From positions 1 to 64,000 of the forward strand of contig NZ_CQAZ01000006.1 in the NCBI RefSeq assembly GCF_001152565.1: a stretch of DNA of 64,000 bases, given 5' to 3'. How positions within the stretch are numbered: position 1 is the stretch's first letter; each line of letters begins with the position of its first letter. This DNA comes from Yersinia pekkanenii. Lineage in GTDB: Bacteria > Pseudomonadota > Gammaproteobacteria > Enterobacterales > Enterobacteriaceae. The position numbers and the translations under genes were made by a program. Below, in pieces: positions 11,641 through 22,092 of the stretch. The notes below the pieces were generated by a model, which worked only from the letters and a program-made list of their open reading frames with translations, did no database searches and was not told the DNA's origin.

Positions 11641-11722
11641 ATATAACTCCGGTTGAGGGCAGGCAGTTACGACAGAATAATTAATATATTTGGCGAGGGA
11701 TGTGAGCGTGGATACTGCGTCA

Positions 11723-11736
11723 TGTAAACGGTTTCA
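11723..11736. promoter_or_regulatory. LacI/GalR-family operator
   Basis: tgtaaacggtttca fits TGNAANCGNTTNCA, the general operator of the LacI/GalR family, with the central CG. It lies 83 bases upstream of the permease start, between that gene and the regulator gene, and is the likely target of the adjacent repressor. Confidence 0.65.
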
Positions 11737-11749
11737 TGGGCTAAATAAA

Positions 11750-11765
11750 TGTGATCTAAATCACC
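11750..11765. promoter_or_regulatory. CRP-binding site
   Basis: tgtgatctaaatcacc matches TGTGA-N6-TCACA at nine of ten consensus positions. Its centre is about 117 bases upstream of the permease start and 28 bases from the operator centre, consistent with CRP activation and repressor control of the permease-lyase pair. Confidence 0.65.
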
Positions 11766-11772
11766 TTTAGTT

Positions 11773-11806
11773 CTGTTAATCGGCCTGTTAATCGGCCTGT
11801 TAATCG
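11773..11806. repeat. 12-bp tandem repeat over the regulator stop codon
   Basis: Two full and one partial copy of ctgttaatcggc (11773-11784, 11785-11796, 11797-11806). The last copy includes the stop codon of the LacI-family gene. Probably slippage; no binding role proposed. Confidence 0.75.
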
Positions 11807-12813
11807 ACAATTTTTTCTACCCGCGCGACTGAATCTCTAATAATCAGCTCAGCCGAAAACATATTTATTTGAGGCGGTAATTCACCTTGAGCATGTAACC
11901 GTAACGCGATACTCGCAGCTTTTCTGGCCATTCGCTCTATCGGATAATGAATAGTGGTTAACGATGGATAGAGATAGCGGGCCAAAACGATATCATCAAA
12001 GCCGACAATCGAGAGCTGGTCTGGTAGGCGGATATTTCTTTGATGCCATGAGCGCATCATACCTGCGGCCATTACATCGTTAAATGTGACGACTGCGGTA
12101 AAATTATGCCCACTGGCTAACAGCTTTTCAGCTGCCAGCTCCCCCCCTTCTTCATCAAACGGAACGCTGATAATCCAATCAGCCGGAACATGGATCCCAG
12201 CACTGGCCATCGCAGCAAGATAACCATCCAAACGTTGTTTTTTGTCATCAATTAATAATTCGGCTGTGACATATGCAATTCTTGTATGCCCATTCTGGAT
12301 CAGATAATGGGTGGAGGTTTGCGAGGCGCTGGTATTGTCTAACCACACGCACCGATTGGCTATAGCGGGTAAATAGCGATTAATCAGCACCAGCCCTGGA
12401 GTATGTGCCGCATAACGTAATATTTCGGCCTCACTCATTCGTGTGATATGAGCGACGATAGCCTCACACCCTTGATTGATCAAAAAATCGAGACCTGCCT
12501 TTTCAAGTTCTTCCTGATGGCCGCCACTACAGACCATCAATTTTGCCCCTTCTTTACGGGCAACCTCTTCGACACCACGCGCTAAACGAGAGAAGAATGG
12601 GTCGGCCAGATTACCGGTAAGTAAGCCCAGCATATTCCCACTTCTTTTTGCCAAAGCAAGAGCAGCGGCATTACGTTGATAGTTGAACTCACGCATGGCT
12701 TTCTCAACACGTTCTCGGGTACCCGGTTCTACATATGCAGTATTATTAATAACGCGGCTAACTGTTGCGACCGAAACCCCCGCCCTCTGAGCGACATCTT
12801 TCATTTTAGCCAT
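11800..12813 (-). CDS. LacI/GalR-family transcriptional regulator
   Basis: A 337-residue repressor. The N-terminal helix-turn-helix is MKDVAQRAGVSVATVSRVIN and the hinge helix AALALAKRSG; a periplasmic-binding-protein-like effector domain fills the rest, ending with the typical LSIVGFDDIVLARYLYPSLT. It most resembles the GalR/GalS branch. It lies just upstream, on the same strand, of an NhaC-type permease and a MalY-type lyase. E. coli MalI, of the same family, controls malX-malY, so I infer that this protein represses the permease-lyase pair through the operator at 11723-11736. The effector is unknown. It has no clear operator in front of itself. Confidence 0.88.
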   Translation of the reverse strand: MAKMKDVAQRAGVSVATVSRVINNTAYVEPGTRERVEKAMREFNYQRNAAALALAKRSGNMLGLLTGNLADPFFSRLARGVEEVARKEGAKLMVCSGGHQEELEKAGLDFLINQGCEAIVAHITRMSEAEILRYAAHTPGLVLINRYLPAIANRCVWLDNTSASQTSTHYLIQNGHTRIAYVTAELLIDDKKQRLDGYLAAMASAGIHVPADWIISVPFDEEGGELAAEKLLASGHNFTAVVTFNDVMAAGMMRSWHQRNIRLPDQLSIVGFDDIVLARYLYPSLTTIHYPIERMARKAASIALRLHAQGELPPQINMFSAELIIRDSVARVEKIVD

Positions 12814-12896
12814 GAGTCACTCTCCATTGAGTAATGCTTAGCGTTAATATTAATAGGGGTCGTAGTTAGAAAAATACGGTACGTTCTTTTTGCTCT

Positions 12897-12923
12897 AAAA
12901 AAAGCAGCCACCAGGGCTGCTTC
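12897..12923 (-). terminator. Distal ispH terminator, outer copy of a duplicated hairpin
   Basis: On the minus strand aagcagcc-ctggt-ggctgctt (12903-12923) is followed by a run of T. A second copy with one base changed lies at 13054-13074, nearer to ispH, on the other side of the YPAL element. Confidence 0.8.
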
Positions 12924-13053
12924 AGACGGCTAACAAAGTCGATTAAAGGGGAAATGTTCCGTTGGGGTCGTAGTCGCATCAGCGACCGAAGCGCCCCTAG
13001 GGACAGTCGCCCCTTCACACACTTGGCTTGATACTGGTTTTGTCATTAACCTC
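12924..13053 (-). repeat. YPAL element inserted in the ispH terminator
   Basis: 130 bp with the same ends and central blocks as the copies near carB and ettA. It is flanked by 21-bp direct repeats (12903-12923 and 13054-13074; 20 of 21 identical), each a terminator hairpin. This is the pattern expected if the element inserted at the hairpin and duplicated it as target site. The element is transcribed as part of the ispH 3' region. Confidence 0.85.
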
Positions 13054-13117
13054 AAGCAGCCACCAGGGCTACTTATTATTACTTAACGAATACATTTTCA
13101 GCTAACCAACAAATGAC

Positions 13118-14071
13118 TTAGTCGATTTGTTTAATCTCAACACGTAATTCTTTGGGTACTTCGAAGACAATATTTTCTTCGCGGCCTCTTAGCTCGATAG
13201 AATCACTGGCCCCAAGAACTTGTAAGCGTGCAATTACCTGCTGTACCAGAATATCCGGTGCCGATGCGCCAGCAGTAACACCAATACGCACCGCTCCTTG
13301 TAACCAGTGCTCTTGGATATCAGCCGCAGAATCAATCAAATAAGCCGGCTTACCCATTCGTTGCGCCAACTCAGCCAAACGGTTAGAGTTAGATGAGTTT
13401 TTTGAACCCACCACCAGCACCAGATCAGCCTCATTCGCCAGATTCCGCACCGCTTCCTGTCGGTTGGTCGTGGCATAGCAGATATCATCTTTACGAGGGC
13501 CGACAATCTTCGGAAAACGCTGATGTAAAGCATCGATAACCGCAGAGGTATCGTCTACCGACAACGTCGTCTGTGTCATAAAACACAGATTATTGTCGTC
13601 TTTAACCTTCAGCGCCCAAACATCATCAGGTGATTCAACCAAGTACATCCCGCCTTTCGGATTGCTGTACTGCCCCATGGTCCCTTCCACTTCAGGATGA
13701 CCTGCATGGCCTATCAAGATAGCCTCTTTACCCTTGCGGCTGGCACGCGCGACTTCCATATGAACTTTGGTCACCAATGGGCAGGTCGCATCAAACAGCA
13801 TCGTTAGCTCACGCGCACGGGCTTCAGCTCGAACGGCTTGCGACACGCCATGAGCCGAGAAGATCAGAATAGAGCCATCGGGCACTTCTGATATTTCCTC
13901 GATAAAGATGGCACCGCGTTCACGCAGGCTATCAACCACATAACGGTTATGTACCACCTCATGACGCACATAAATTGGCGCGCCGTACATCTCGATCGCG
14001 CGTTCAACAATACTGATAGCCCGATCAACTCCGGCACAAAAGCCGCGAGGATTAGCCAGCAATATCTGCAT
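13118..14071 (-). CDS. ispH: 4-hydroxy-3-methylbut-2-enyl diphosphate reductase
   Basis: Last step of the non-mevalonate isoprenoid pathway, giving IPP and DMAPP. An iron-sulfur enzyme of 317 residues; the cluster cysteines are in [10 protein letters not shown] (C12), DATCPLV (about C96) and [11 protein letters not shown] (about C197). The C-terminus VEIKQID is as in related enterobacteria. The ATG at 14069-14071 overlaps the end of fkpB by 20 bases. Last gene of the ribF-ileS-lspA-fkpB-ispH operon; a terminator duplicated by a YPAL insertion follows. Confidence 0.97.
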   Translation of the reverse strand: MQILLANPRGFCAGVDRAISIVERAIEMYGAPIYVRHEVVHNRYVVDSLRERGAIFIEEISEVPDGSILIFSAHGVSQAVRAEARARELTMLFDATCPLVTKVHMEVARASRKGKEAILIGHAGHPEVEGTMGQYSNPKGGMYLVESPDDVWALKVKDDNNLCFMTQTTLSVDDTSAVIDALHQRFPKIVGPRKDDICYATTNRQEAVRNLANEADLVLVVGSKNSSNSNRLAELAQRMGKPAYLIDSAADIQEHWLQGAVRIGVTAGASAPDILVQQVIARLQVLGASDSIELRGREENIVFEVPKELRVEIKQID

Positions 14072-14537
14072 GCATTACCTCCTGTTGGGGGTCAATCTCC
14101 AGCACTTCAATTTCAAAGCTGATGGTGTGCCCTGCCAACGGGTGATTAAAATCAACAGTAATGGACTCTTCTGCAACTTCCCGCACCACACCTGGCATTT
14201 CACTGCCATCGCGGGTGGTAAACAACATGATGGTACCGGCATCTGGCACGCCGGTTTGGGCAAAGTCACGTTGGGTAAAATACTGGACCAGATCTGGGCT
14301 TTCCAAACCAAACGCATCTTCAGGTTGCAAGGTAAAAGCGTGCTTATCGCCTACTTTCAAACCCATCAACTGTTGCTCCAGCGCATCGGAAAGGCTGTTA
14401 TCACCTAACCGAAACAGCGCTGGCTTGCCATGAATATGGGTTGATTCAGCCGTTGAGCCATCTTCCAATTTCAGAGTGAAGTGCACCAATACGGCGCTAT
14501 TGTCTTGTACTTGATGGCCTTGTACTTGCTCGGACAT
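14052..14537 (-). CDS. fkpB: FKBP-type peptidyl-prolyl isomerase SlpA/FkpB
   Basis: Cytosolic SlyD-like prolyl isomerase and chaperone of about 161 residues. The FKBP half begins [20 protein letters not shown] and the inserted flap runs over [28 protein letters not shown] (partly quoted); [21 protein letters not shown] closes the domain. E. coli FkpB has 149 residues; the extra length is an N-terminal [11 protein letters not shown] segment. I prefer the ATG at 14535-14537 (aggtga upstream) over a GTG three codons earlier. It starts 1 base after the lspA stop and ends inside ispH. Confidence 0.94.
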   Translation of the reverse strand: MSEQVQGHQVQDNSAVLVHFTLKLEDGSTAESTHIHGKPALFRLGDNSLSDALEQQLMGLKVGDKHAFTLQPEDAFGLESPDLVQYFTQRDFAQTGVPDAGTIMLFTTRDGSEMPGVVREVAEESITVDFNHPLAGHTISFEIEVLEIDPQQEVMHADIAG

Positions 14538-14538
14538 A

Positions 14539-15048
14539 TCACTCACCTTTATTCATCGCCGTTTTTTCAGCCGGACTTAAGAAGCCTTCCAGGATAACCA
14601 ACGCCGCCCCGATACAAATTGCGATATCGGCGAAGTTAAATGTCGGGAAATGCCAGTTATTGACGTAGAAATCGATAAAATCGTTCACCGCGCCATGCAC
14701 CATGCGATCAAATAAGTTACCTAATGCTCCACCGATAATCAGAGCATAAGCACAATTCAACAGGCGTTGTTTGGCAGGAGAGCGATACATCAGCACCATC
14801 AATATTACTGAAATACCGATGGCTACCCCGGCGAAGAACCAACGCTGCCAGCCACTTTTATCGGCCAGGAAGCTAAATGCCGCACCAAAGTTCTGTGCGT
14901 AGGTCAGATTGAAAAAAGGAATCACTGGCATCGATTCATACAGCGCAAAGTGGGCCATGACCCACTGTTTGCTACCAAGATCCAAAATAACCACCAGTAC
15001 CGCCAGCCATAACCAGCGCAATCCGGTCGAACAAATAGGTTTACTCAT
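14539..15048 (-). CDS. lspA: Lipoprotein signal peptidase
   Basis: Inner-membrane aspartic protease (signal peptidase II) that removes the signal peptide of diacylglyceryl prolipoproteins; target of globomycin. 169 residues, four hydrophobic segments. The conserved [14 protein letters not shown], the catalytic Asp in [17 protein letters not shown] and the second in [11 protein letters not shown] are present. The start codon overlaps the ileS stop by one base (TAATG), so the two are coupled. Confidence 0.97.
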   Translation of the reverse strand: MSKPICSTGLRWLWLAVLVVILDLGSKQWVMAHFALYESMPVIPFFNLTYAQNFGAAFSFLADKSGWQRWFFAGVAIGISVILMVLMYRSPAKQRLLNCAYALIIGGALGNLFDRMVHGAVNDFIDFYVNNWHFPTFNFADIAICIGAALVILEGFLSPAEKTAMNKGE

Positions 15049-17870
15049 TAGGCGAACTTACGCTCTTCACCGTCTCCGGCAACGTTAGTGACACAGCGGC
15101 CGCACAACTCAGCATGTTCCGCTACCAAACCGACGTCTCGAGTGTAATGCCAGCAACGCGGGCACTTATCACCGTCAGCCTTATTAAAGGTAATTTTCAG
15201 CCCTGCAATCAGCTCACTTTGCAGCGCATCATCACCCGCATCGGAGAAACCGGCAACTTTTGCAGACGAGGTCAGCAACACAAAACGCAGTTCATCTTGC
15301 AGGCTGTTCAAGCGAGCTGCCAGTTCAGGCTCTGCATACAAGGTTACTGCAGCTTCCAGCGAACCGCCGATCCGTTTATCGCTACGGGCTTGCTCTAATA
15401 CCTTGTTGACTTCACCACGGACTTTTAACAGCTCAGCCCAGAAAGTATCGTTCATACTTTCATCAGCGGCCAGCCCGAACAGACCGTCATACCACTCTTC
15501 CGTGAAGACATACTGTGGGCGATGACCTGGCAATTGGTTCCAGATTTCGTCGGCAGTAAAGGACATAATCGGGGCCATCCAGCGAACCAGTGCTTCTGCA
15601 ATATGGAACAGCGCAGTCTGGCAGCTGCGGCGGGCAACGCTATCGCCTTTCGCGGTATACTGGCGGTCTTTAATGATGTCCAGATAGAAAGAACCCATCT
15701 CAACCGAGCAGAACTGCATCAAACGCTGTACCACCAAGTGGAAATCGTAATTTTCGTACGCGGCCATGATCTCAGCCTGAGCCGCTTGTGCACGGCCTAC
15801 GGCCCAGCGATCCACTACCACCATCTCTTCTGGTTTCACCTGATGCTGTGCCGGATCGAAGCCATTGAGGTTAGCCAACAAGAAGCGGGCGGTGTTACGA
15901 ATACGACGATAAGAATCAGCAGAACGTTTCAGGATTTCGTCAGAAACCGCGATTTCGCCGGTGTAATCGGTTGATGCCACCCACAAACGCAGGATGTCGC
16001 CACCCAGTTTGTTCATTACATCTTGTGGGCTGATGGTGTTACCGATGGATTTGGACATCTTACGCCCTTGACCATCAACGGTGAAACCATGAGTCAGTAC
16101 CTGACGATAAGGTGCTTTGCCCTTTATTGCAGTCGCAATCATCAGTGAAGACATAAACCAGCCACGGTGTTGGTCGGAACCTTCCAGATACATATCCGGG
16201 CTATGACCGCCAAACTCAGGGCGCACGTCAACCACCGATGAGTGAGTTGAACCGGAATCGAACCATACGTCTAACGTGTCTGGCACTTTGACGTAATCAG
16301 CAGCATCGGCACCTAAGATCTCAGCAGGGTCTAGATCCCACCATGCCTGAATACCGTCTTGCTCAACGCGCTTGGCGACTTCCTCCATCAGCTCAGTGCT
16401 GCGGGGGTGGAGTGCTTCGGTCTCTTTGTGCACAAACAGAGACATTGGCACACCCCAGGTACGCTGACGCGAAATACACCAGTCTGGGCGGTTTGCCACC
16501 ATGGTTTCGATACGCGCCTGACCCCAATCTGGGATCCACTGCACGCCTTTGATCTCTTCCAGCGACTGCTTACGCAAACCTTTTTGATCCATGCTGATAA
16601 ACCATTGTGGCGTAGCACGGAAGATAATTGGTGTTTTGTGACGCCAGCAGCATGGGTAGCTGTGGACCAATTTTTCAACTTTCAGTAATGCGCCTTTCTC
16701 GCGCAGTAGCTCAACAATGACATCGTTGGCTTTAAACACGAACATGCCGTCCAGCGTTGGGTAAGTTCCCGCCAGATAGCAACCGTTCGGGCCAACCGGA
16801 TTGGCCACTTCCAAGCCGTATTTCTGGCCGATAACAAAGTCATCAGGGCCGTGACCAGGGGCAGTATGAACCGCGCCGGTACCGGCATCCAGTGTTACGT
16901 GGTCGCCTAAAATCACTGGAACATCAAAGCCCATAAACGGGTGATTGAAACGCAGCAGTTCCAGCTCAGAACCTTTGCAATGACCTAATACCGCCCATTC
17001 AGCAATGCCAGCGCGCTTCATTACGCTCTCAACCAGCTCTTCCGCCAGGATCAGGCATTCACCGTCAACCTGCACCAACTGATAGTTGTACTCAGCATTC
17101 AGCGAGATTGCACGGTTAGCGGGCAATGTCCACGGGGTGGTAGTCCAGATAACCAGTGAAATCGGACCTTCACCAGAAGCATCAATGACGCCAAATTTTG
17201 CGCTCACCGCCGCGACATCGACAGCGCTAAAACGCACATCAATAGAAGGTGAGGTTTTATCGTAATATTCGACTTCAGCTTCAGCCAATGATGAACCGCA
17301 ATCGGTACACCAATGCACTGGCTTCGCGCCTTTGTGCAGGTGACCGTTATCAATGATTTTGCTTAATGCGCGAATAATATTAGCTTCAGTGTTGAAATCC
17401 ATCGTCAGGTAAGGATGGTCCCAATCGCCCAAAACGCCCAGACGGATAAAATCTGCTTTCTGACCTGCAACCTGCTCAGCCGCGTATTTACGGCAGGCAG
17501 CACGGAACTCTGCGGCGCTGACTTTCTCGCCCGGCTTACCAATTAACTGCTCAACTTTTAACTCGATCGGTAGACCATGGCAGTCCCAACCCGGAATATA
17601 AGGTGAGTCGTAGCCCGCCATTCCTTTCGACTTAATAATAATATCTTTGAGAATTTTGTTAACAGAGTGACCAATGTGAATGCTGCCGTTCGCATAAGGA
17701 GGGCCGTCGTGCAAAATAAAGGTCTTTTTACCTTTCTTGGCCGTACGAATCATCCCGTACAGATCCTGTTCATACCAACGTTTCAGCATGTCAGGTTCAC
17801 GCTTAGCCAGATCGCCGCGCATCGGGAACCCTGTTTCAGGCAAGTTCAGGGTATTCTTGTAGTCACTCAT
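15048..17870 (-). CDS. ileS: Isoleucyl-tRNA synthetase
   Basis: Class I aminoacyl-tRNA synthetase of 940 residues (E. coli 938). Signature motifs: HIGH in [11 protein letters not shown] near residue 65, [15 protein letters not shown] in the editing domain, KMSKS in [11 protein letters not shown] near residue 605, and a C-terminal zinc site [12 protein letters not shown] with CGRCVTNV. Start [19 protein letters not shown] agrees with E. coli. It lies 31 bases after ribF and overlaps lspA by one base, as in the E. coli operon. Confidence 0.98.
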   Translation of the reverse strand: MSDYKNTLNLPETGFPMRGDLAKREPDMLKRWYEQDLYGMIRTAKKGKKTFILHDGPPYANGSIHIGHSVNKILKDIIIKSKGMAGYDSPYIPGWDCHGLPIELKVEQLIGKPGEKVSAAEFRAACRKYAAEQVAGQKADFIRLGVLGDWDHPYLTMDFNTEANIIRALSKIIDNGHLHKGAKPVHWCTDCGSSLAEAEVEYYDKTSPSIDVRFSAVDVAAVSAKFGVIDASGEGPISLVIWTTTPWTLPANRAISLNAEYNYQLVQVDGECLILAEELVESVMKRAGIAEWAVLGHCKGSELELLRFNHPFMGFDVPVILGDHVTLDAGTGAVHTAPGHGPDDFVIGQKYGLEVANPVGPNGCYLAGTYPTLDGMFVFKANDVIVELLREKGALLKVEKLVHSYPCCWRHKTPIIFRATPQWFISMDQKGLRKQSLEEIKGVQWIPDWGQARIETMVANRPDWCISRQRTWGVPMSLFVHKETEALHPRSTELMEEVAKRVEQDGIQAWWDLDPAEILGADAADYVKVPDTLDVWFDSGSTHSSVVDVRPEFGGHSPDMYLEGSDQHRGWFMSSLMIATAIKGKAPYRQVLTHGFTVDGQGRKMSKSIGNTISPQDVMNKLGGDILRLWVASTDYTGEIAVSDEILKRSADSYRRIRNTARFLLANLNGFDPAQHQVKPEEMVVVDRWAVGRAQAAQAEIMAAYENYDFHLVVQRLMQFCSVEMGSFYLDIIKDRQYTAKGDSVARRSCQTALFHIAEALVRWMAPIMSFTADEIWNQLPGHRPQYVFTEEWYDGLFGLAADESMNDTFWAELLKVRGEVNKVLEQARSDKRIGGSLEAAVTLYAEPELAARLNSLQDELRFVLLTSSAKVAGFSDAGDDALQSELIAGLKITFNKADGDKCPRCWHYTRDVGLVAEHAELCGRCVTNVAGDGEERKFA

Positions 17871-17901
17871 TAGATTCTCGGTTCCGTTTCGGCTAGAAAT
17901 A

Positions 17902-18840
17902 TTAAACCGGTGTCTTTAGCCCGAAAAATGTTCGGACCGTCACCACATCATTGGCGATTTGCTGCTTCAGGGCATCGAGCGAAGCAAAGCGCTGTTCGTT
18001 GCGCAATTTAGCGCGGAGCACCACGTCAATATGGCACCCATAAAGATCCATTGTAACATCAAGCAGATGAACCTCTAGTTGCTGGCGAATGCCTGCAACA
18101 GTAGGCCGAGTGCCGATATTGGCAACCCCGGGTAATGGCTTTGGACCCAAGCCATAAACATCAACCGCATACACCCCTTTCACCGGAGCAACTAAACGTT
18201 TTAACGGCAAATTCGCCGTGGGGAAGCCAATCGTCCGCCCCAGTTCATCGCCGTGAACCACTCGGCCGGAAATACTGTATGGATGACCAAGCAGCGTTTC
18301 GGCCAACACCAGATTGTCATCATAAAGCGCCTGACGAATCGCCGTGCTGCTAATACGCAAGCCACCATCACAAAAGCTGTCAGTACTGATAACATCAAAA
18401 CCAAATTCAGCACCGGCTTGCTGTAATAGTTGAAAATCCCCCTGACGTCCAGCGCCAAAACGGAAATCATCACCCACCGTTAAAAACTTAACACCCAACT
18501 TCTCTACCAGCAACTGAGCAACGAAAGCTTGCGCAGTGATAGCGGCAAAACGTGGATCAAATTTCACGCACAACAGATAATCAACGCCAGCTTGTGCCAG
18601 ATACCTGGCTTTGTCGCGCAAGCGCGTCAGCCGTGCTGGTGCTTTATCTGCGGCAAACAACTCCAAGGGTTGCGGTTCAAATATCATTACCATAACGGGC
18701 AGCCCCAAGCGCTGACCTTCACGCTTTAGCTGCTCCAATAAAGCCTGATGTCCGCGATGGACACCATCAAAGTTACCGATACTCAGCACGCAACCATGGT
18801 GGCGTGCCCGGATATTATGTATACCGCGAATTAGCTCCAT
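17902..18840 (-). CDS. ribF: Bifunctional riboflavin kinase/FAD synthetase
   Basis: Makes FMN and then FAD from riboflavin. 312 residues: an N-terminal nucleotidyltransferase domain with [14 protein letters not shown] (residues about 22-35) and [10 protein letters not shown], and a C-terminal flavokinase domain with the [11 protein letters not shown] motif. First gene of the ribF-ileS-lspA-fkpB-ispH operon. Divergent from rpsT across a 414-base spacer (18841-19254) that holds promoters but no gene I accept. Confidence 0.97.
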   Translation of the reverse strand: MELIRGIHNIRARHHGCVLSIGNFDGVHRGHQALLEQLKREGQRLGLPVMVMIFEPQPLELFAADKAPARLTRLRDKARYLAQAGVDYLLCVKFDPRFAAITAQAFVAQLLVEKLGVKFLTVGDDFRFGAGRQGDFQLLQQAGAEFGFDVISTDSFCDGGLRISSTAIRQALYDDNLVLAETLLGHPYSISGRVVHGDELGRTIGFPTANLPLKRLVAPVKGVYAVDVYGLGPKPLPGVANIGTRPTVAGIRQQLEVHLLDVTMDLYGCHIDVVLRAKLRNEQRFASLDALKQQIANDVVTVRTFFGLKTPV

Positions 18841-19177
18841 AGCTGGCTCAAAACAGTGGGAATCACCGGATTATACCTTGTACAGCGGTTAAGGTTAACC
18901 CGCGATTGGCACCTTTAACCGAAAGTCATACCATTTTGCCAAAATTATGCAGGTAAAATCCCTTTTACTGACTTTATCCTGTAGAATGCGCACGGAGTTT
19001 GAATACAGAAGCAGGCTGAGATTTTTACAAGAACCACCGTCGAATCCCTTCAAAGCCGTGAACTGTGGATTTTTCTTTCGAAAGACTGTATTCCGCAGAG
19101 CGAAGCTGGTAAAATCCCGCTCCATCACAACGTAGCAAGTGCCGCCCGTACAAACGGCGCTTATTTGCACAAATCCA

Positions 19178-19206
19178 TTGACAAACGAAGGCGAAAAGGG
19201 CATATT
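19178..19206 (+). promoter_or_regulatory. Sigma-70 promoter of rpsT
   Basis: TTGACA (19178-19183), 17 bases, CATATT (19201-19206), followed by a short leader to the rpsT start at 19255. The rest of the 18841-19254 spacer shows no coding signal. Confidence 0.65.
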
Positions 19207-19254
19207 CCTCGGCCTTTGAATTGTCCTCAATAGAATATATTTGGGAGTTGGACC

Positions 19255-19518
19255 TTGGCTAATATCAAATCAGCTAAGAAACGCGCCGTACAGTCTGAGA
19301 AACGCCGCAAGCATAATGCTAGCCGTCGCTCAATGGTGCGTACCTTCATTAAGAAGGTTTATGCGGCAATTGCAGCTGGCGATAAAGACGCAGCGCAAAA
19401 AGCATTTAATGAAATGCAACCAATCGTGGATCGTCAGTCCTGTAAAGGTCTGATCCACAAAAATAAAGCAGCGCGTCATAAGTCAAACTTAGTGGCGCAA
19501 ATCACCGCAATGCAGTAA
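19255..19518 (+). CDS. rpsT: 30S ribosomal protein S20
   Basis: Small basic primary 16S rRNA-binding protein, 87 residues ([20 protein letters not shown]), nearly identical to E. coli S20. The start codon is TTG with gggag about nine bases upstream; E. coli rpsT also uses UUG, which limits translation and takes part in autogenous control. Single gene with a strong promoter in front and a terminator 25 bases after the stop. Confidence 0.98.
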   Translation: MANIKSAKKRAVQSEKRRKHNASRRSMVRTFIKKVYAAIAAGDKDAAQKAFNEMQPIVDRQSCKGLIHKNKAARHKSNLVAQITAMQ

Positions 19519-19541
19519 TTGCATTACGTTGACTGCTTAGT

Positions 19542-19569
19542 AAAAAGACCGGCCTAGGCCGGTTTTTTT
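19542..19569. terminator. Bidirectional terminator between rpsT and nhaR
   Basis: The perfect palindrome accggcctaggccggt (19548-19563) has five A on its left and seven T on its right, so it can end rpsT on the plus strand and nhaR on the minus strand. Confidence 0.85.
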
Positions 19570-19596
19570 ATATCCATTTCTTGGGTTGTTTATAAT

Positions 19597-20496
19597 TTAG
19601 CCGCCAAAAAGTGCTGAGAAATCTTTGTTGCATACCCGCTGTACCGCCGGATGTTGGATCATACGCTCGGCAAAAATAATGTAATACTCTTCCTGCACAT
19701 TATCTAAACGGCCAATTTCAACAATCTGGTCATCTTTGGCATAGTTATCGGCAGCGTACATGGTTGGTGCGACAAAAATAGCATTGTTATAGATGGCGAA
19801 AGCATTCATCAATGCGGCATCATCAAATTCCCCCAGAATTTCCACTTGTAGTCCTTTGCTGTTAATCCAATTCAGCAATTTGCGCCCTAGCATTGAACGA
19901 CGGCCCGGTATCAACAAACGTTTTTGCTGCAAGCAGGCAGGGAAAGGTAAATCCGGGATGGGCTGACGACAATAAAAACTAACGCTACATTCCCCCAGCT
20001 TGACAGAGAACAACCCTTCTTGCTGACTGGAATCAACCGGGCAATCGGACAGGATCATATCCAGCTTATGCTGACTTAACTGTTCCAATAGCATCTCATG
20101 GGTTGATTCAAAGCAGCGCAGATGAATCTTTTCATTCTCAACCACGGCAGTTTCCAGTACCTGACTCACTAAGCGCTTGGATAAAGCATCGGCGACCCCC
20201 ACATCGAAGAGCAGGTTAGACTCTTTGCGATAGTTAACGATATCCAACATTTCATGGCTAAGCATGAACATTTTATCGGCATAACGAAAAACCAGTTGCC
20301 CCAGTTCCGATGGCACCAACCCGCGCCCCCGACGCTTAAACAATTTACCACCCAAGCGCTCTTCCAATGCTTTAATTTGCCCGGTAATTGTTTGTGGTGT
20401 CAGAAATAGAGCCTCTGCAGCACCAACGACTGAGCCTTCTTTGCAGACCTGCCAAAAATAGTAAAGATGATTGAAATTGATATGAGACATTCGCAT
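19597..20496 (-). CDS. nhaR: LysR-type sodium-responsive activator NhaR
   Basis: Activates nhaA in response to Na+; in E. coli it also activates pgaABCD and osmC. 299 residues with an N-terminal winged helix-turn-helix ([20 protein letters not shown]) and a LysR effector domain; extended identity to E. coli NhaR, for example [19 protein letters not shown] and [11 protein letters not shown]. The start is [15 protein letters not shown] at 20496, or two codons in at MSHI. It follows nhaA by 180 bases on the same strand. Yersinia NhaR may touch biofilm control through hmsHFRS, the pga counterpart; this is inference. Confidence 0.95.
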   Translation of the reverse strand: MRMSHINFNHLYYFWQVCKEGSVVGAAEALFLTPQTITGQIKALEERLGGKLFKRRGRGLVPSELGQLVFRYADKMFMLSHEMLDIVNYRKESNLLFDVGVADALSKRLVSQVLETAVVENEKIHLRCFESTHEMLLEQLSQHKLDMILSDCPVDSSQQEGLFSVKLGECSVSFYCRQPIPDLPFPACLQQKRLLIPGRRSMLGRKLLNWINSKGLQVEILGEFDDAALMNAFAIYNNAIFVAPTMYAADNYAKDDQIVEIGRLDNVQEEYYIIFAERMIQHPAVQRVCNKDFSALFGG

Positions 20497-20676
20497 GTTG
20501 TTATTTCCTTAACATATCGCCGAGCCAGATATATAGCCCCATGCACGACAAAACCGTCCTTGTACTGAAATTTCACAGACTGTGAGCCAGGAGTTCTATC
20601 AAGTAAAACTGCCGGTGCTTTCATCAGACACCGGCAATATCGCTATATTAGGCTAACGGATGGCTTTAGGTTAACC

Positions 20677-21855
20677 TCAGTTAGTTGCTTTTCTCTTCAC
20701 AGGTAGCACCATACGCAATAAGCTGTAACCCACAATCGCTGCGGTGGTCGAACCTAATAATATTCCCAATTTAGAGTAGGTGATCAGGGCAAGATCCGCG
20801 CCTGAAAATGCCAGTGAAGCGATAAATATCGACATAGTGAAGCCAATACCACATAGCACTGATACAGCAAAAATCTGCTTAAAGTTGATCGCATCAGGCA
20901 GTTTAGCCACCCTAAACTTAACCGCCAGCCAACAGAAGAGGAAAATCCCCAGTGGCTTGCCGATAAACAGACCTGCTGCAATCCCTAAAGGCAGCAATGA
21001 TGTCATCCCGGCAAGAGAAACGCCTTGCAACGAAACACCCGCATTGGCAAATGCAAAGAGCGGCAAAATCAAATAGGCAACCCATGGGTGCAAGCCATGT
21101 TCCAGCGATTCTGAAGGCGAGCGCTTATCTTGGGTGTGCAGCGGGATCATAAAGCCGACAATAACACCGGCTAAGGTCGCATGTACACCTGACTTAAGAA
21201 TGCAGACCCACAGTACCAATCCTACCAGCAGGTAGACGGATGTTTTCCCTACCCCACGCCAGTTCATATAACCCAATAGCGCAATGGCCGCAGCGGCAAT
21301 CCCCAAAGCTTGCAGTGAAACCTCATGGGTATAGAACAACGCGATAATAATGATAACGCCCAGGTCATCAATAATGGCTAATGCCAATAGAAAAACTTTA
21401 AGACTGGTTGGAACCCGGTTACCCAATAGCGCCATTACACCTAATGCAAAGGCAATATCCGTTGCGGCGGGGATCGCCCAACCTTGGCGGGTCACCTCAT
21501 CGGCACCGTTAAACAGCAAATAAATCAGGGCGGGTGCCAGCATGCCGCCTAATGCTGCAATTGCGGGAAAAACGGCTTTATCGCGGCCTGCCAATGAGCC
21601 TTCCATCAGCTCTCGCTTAACTTCCAACCCAACCACCAGGAAGAATACCGCCATTAAGCCGTCGTTAATCCACAACAATAGCGGCTTACTGATATCCAGC
21701 GATGCAATCTTCACTGATACCGGCACATCCAAAAATGATTGATAAAATCCGTGCAACGGGCTGTTAGCCATAAATAGGGCCACGATAGCGGCAAAAATTA
21801 AAATCAGGCCGCCCGCAGCCTCTTGACGTAAAAATTGACGAATGATGTTTGTCAC
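20677..21855 (-). CDS. nhaA: Na+/H+ antiporter NhaA
   Basis: Inner-membrane antiporter that expels Na+ or Li+ in exchange for two protons at alkaline pH. 392 residues, about twelve helices; the paired aspartates lie in [17 protein letters not shown], and [15 protein letters not shown] and [11 protein letters not shown] are typical. I choose the GTG at 21853-21855 (product begins [16 protein letters not shown]) with AAGGAG nine bases upstream; the frame stays open 15 codons further without family similarity. nhaA-nhaR order as in E. coli. Confidence 0.96.
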   Translation of the reverse strand: MTNIIRQFLRQEAAGGLILIFAAIVALFMANSPLHGFYQSFLDVPVSVKIASLDISKPLLLWINDGLMAVFFLVVGLEVKRELMEGSLAGRDKAVFPAIAALGGMLAPALIYLLFNGADEVTRQGWAIPAATDIAFALGVMALLGNRVPTSLKVFLLALAIIDDLGVIIIIALFYTHEVSLQALGIAAAAIALLGYMNWRGVGKTSVYLLVGLVLWVCILKSGVHATLAGVIVGFMIPLHTQDKRSPSESLEHGLHPWVAYLILPLFAFANAGVSLQGVSLAGMTSLLPLGIAAGLFIGKPLGIFLFCWLAVKFRVAKLPDAINFKQIFAVSVLCGIGFTMSIFIASLAFSGADLALITYSKLGILLGSTTAAIVGYSLLRMVLPVKRKATN

Positions 21856-22020
21856 AATGAATAACTCCTTACATCGCACAGTGAGCTCTACGCTCGGCAA
21901 ATCAATGCATGGATTTTAGGATAGTCTTCAACTCGAAAAAAGTCGTTTTTATAGCAATAAATACTCGAAAAAACCGATCCATTGGTGATGTACTTCACAT
22001 ATAACAACGATCAGATGATG

Positions 22021-22049
22021 AAAAAAATCCCCGAGGTTAATCGAGGATT
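22021..22049 (-). terminator. Rho-independent terminator of dnaKJ
   Basis: On the minus strand tcctcga and tcgggga pair (one G-U) across a ttaacc loop, followed by seven T. It ends about 45 bases after the dnaJ stop. Confidence 0.75.
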
Positions 22050-22092
22050 TTTAATTTTCTTGCGCTTTATTAGCTTGTTCAGTGCTAATTGA

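Noticed and set aside
18895-19230. Minus-strand open frame of 111 codons in the ribF-rpsT spacer
   Set aside because: It spans the rpsT promoter, has no ribosome-binding site or family resemblance, and its composition is that of non-coding DNA.
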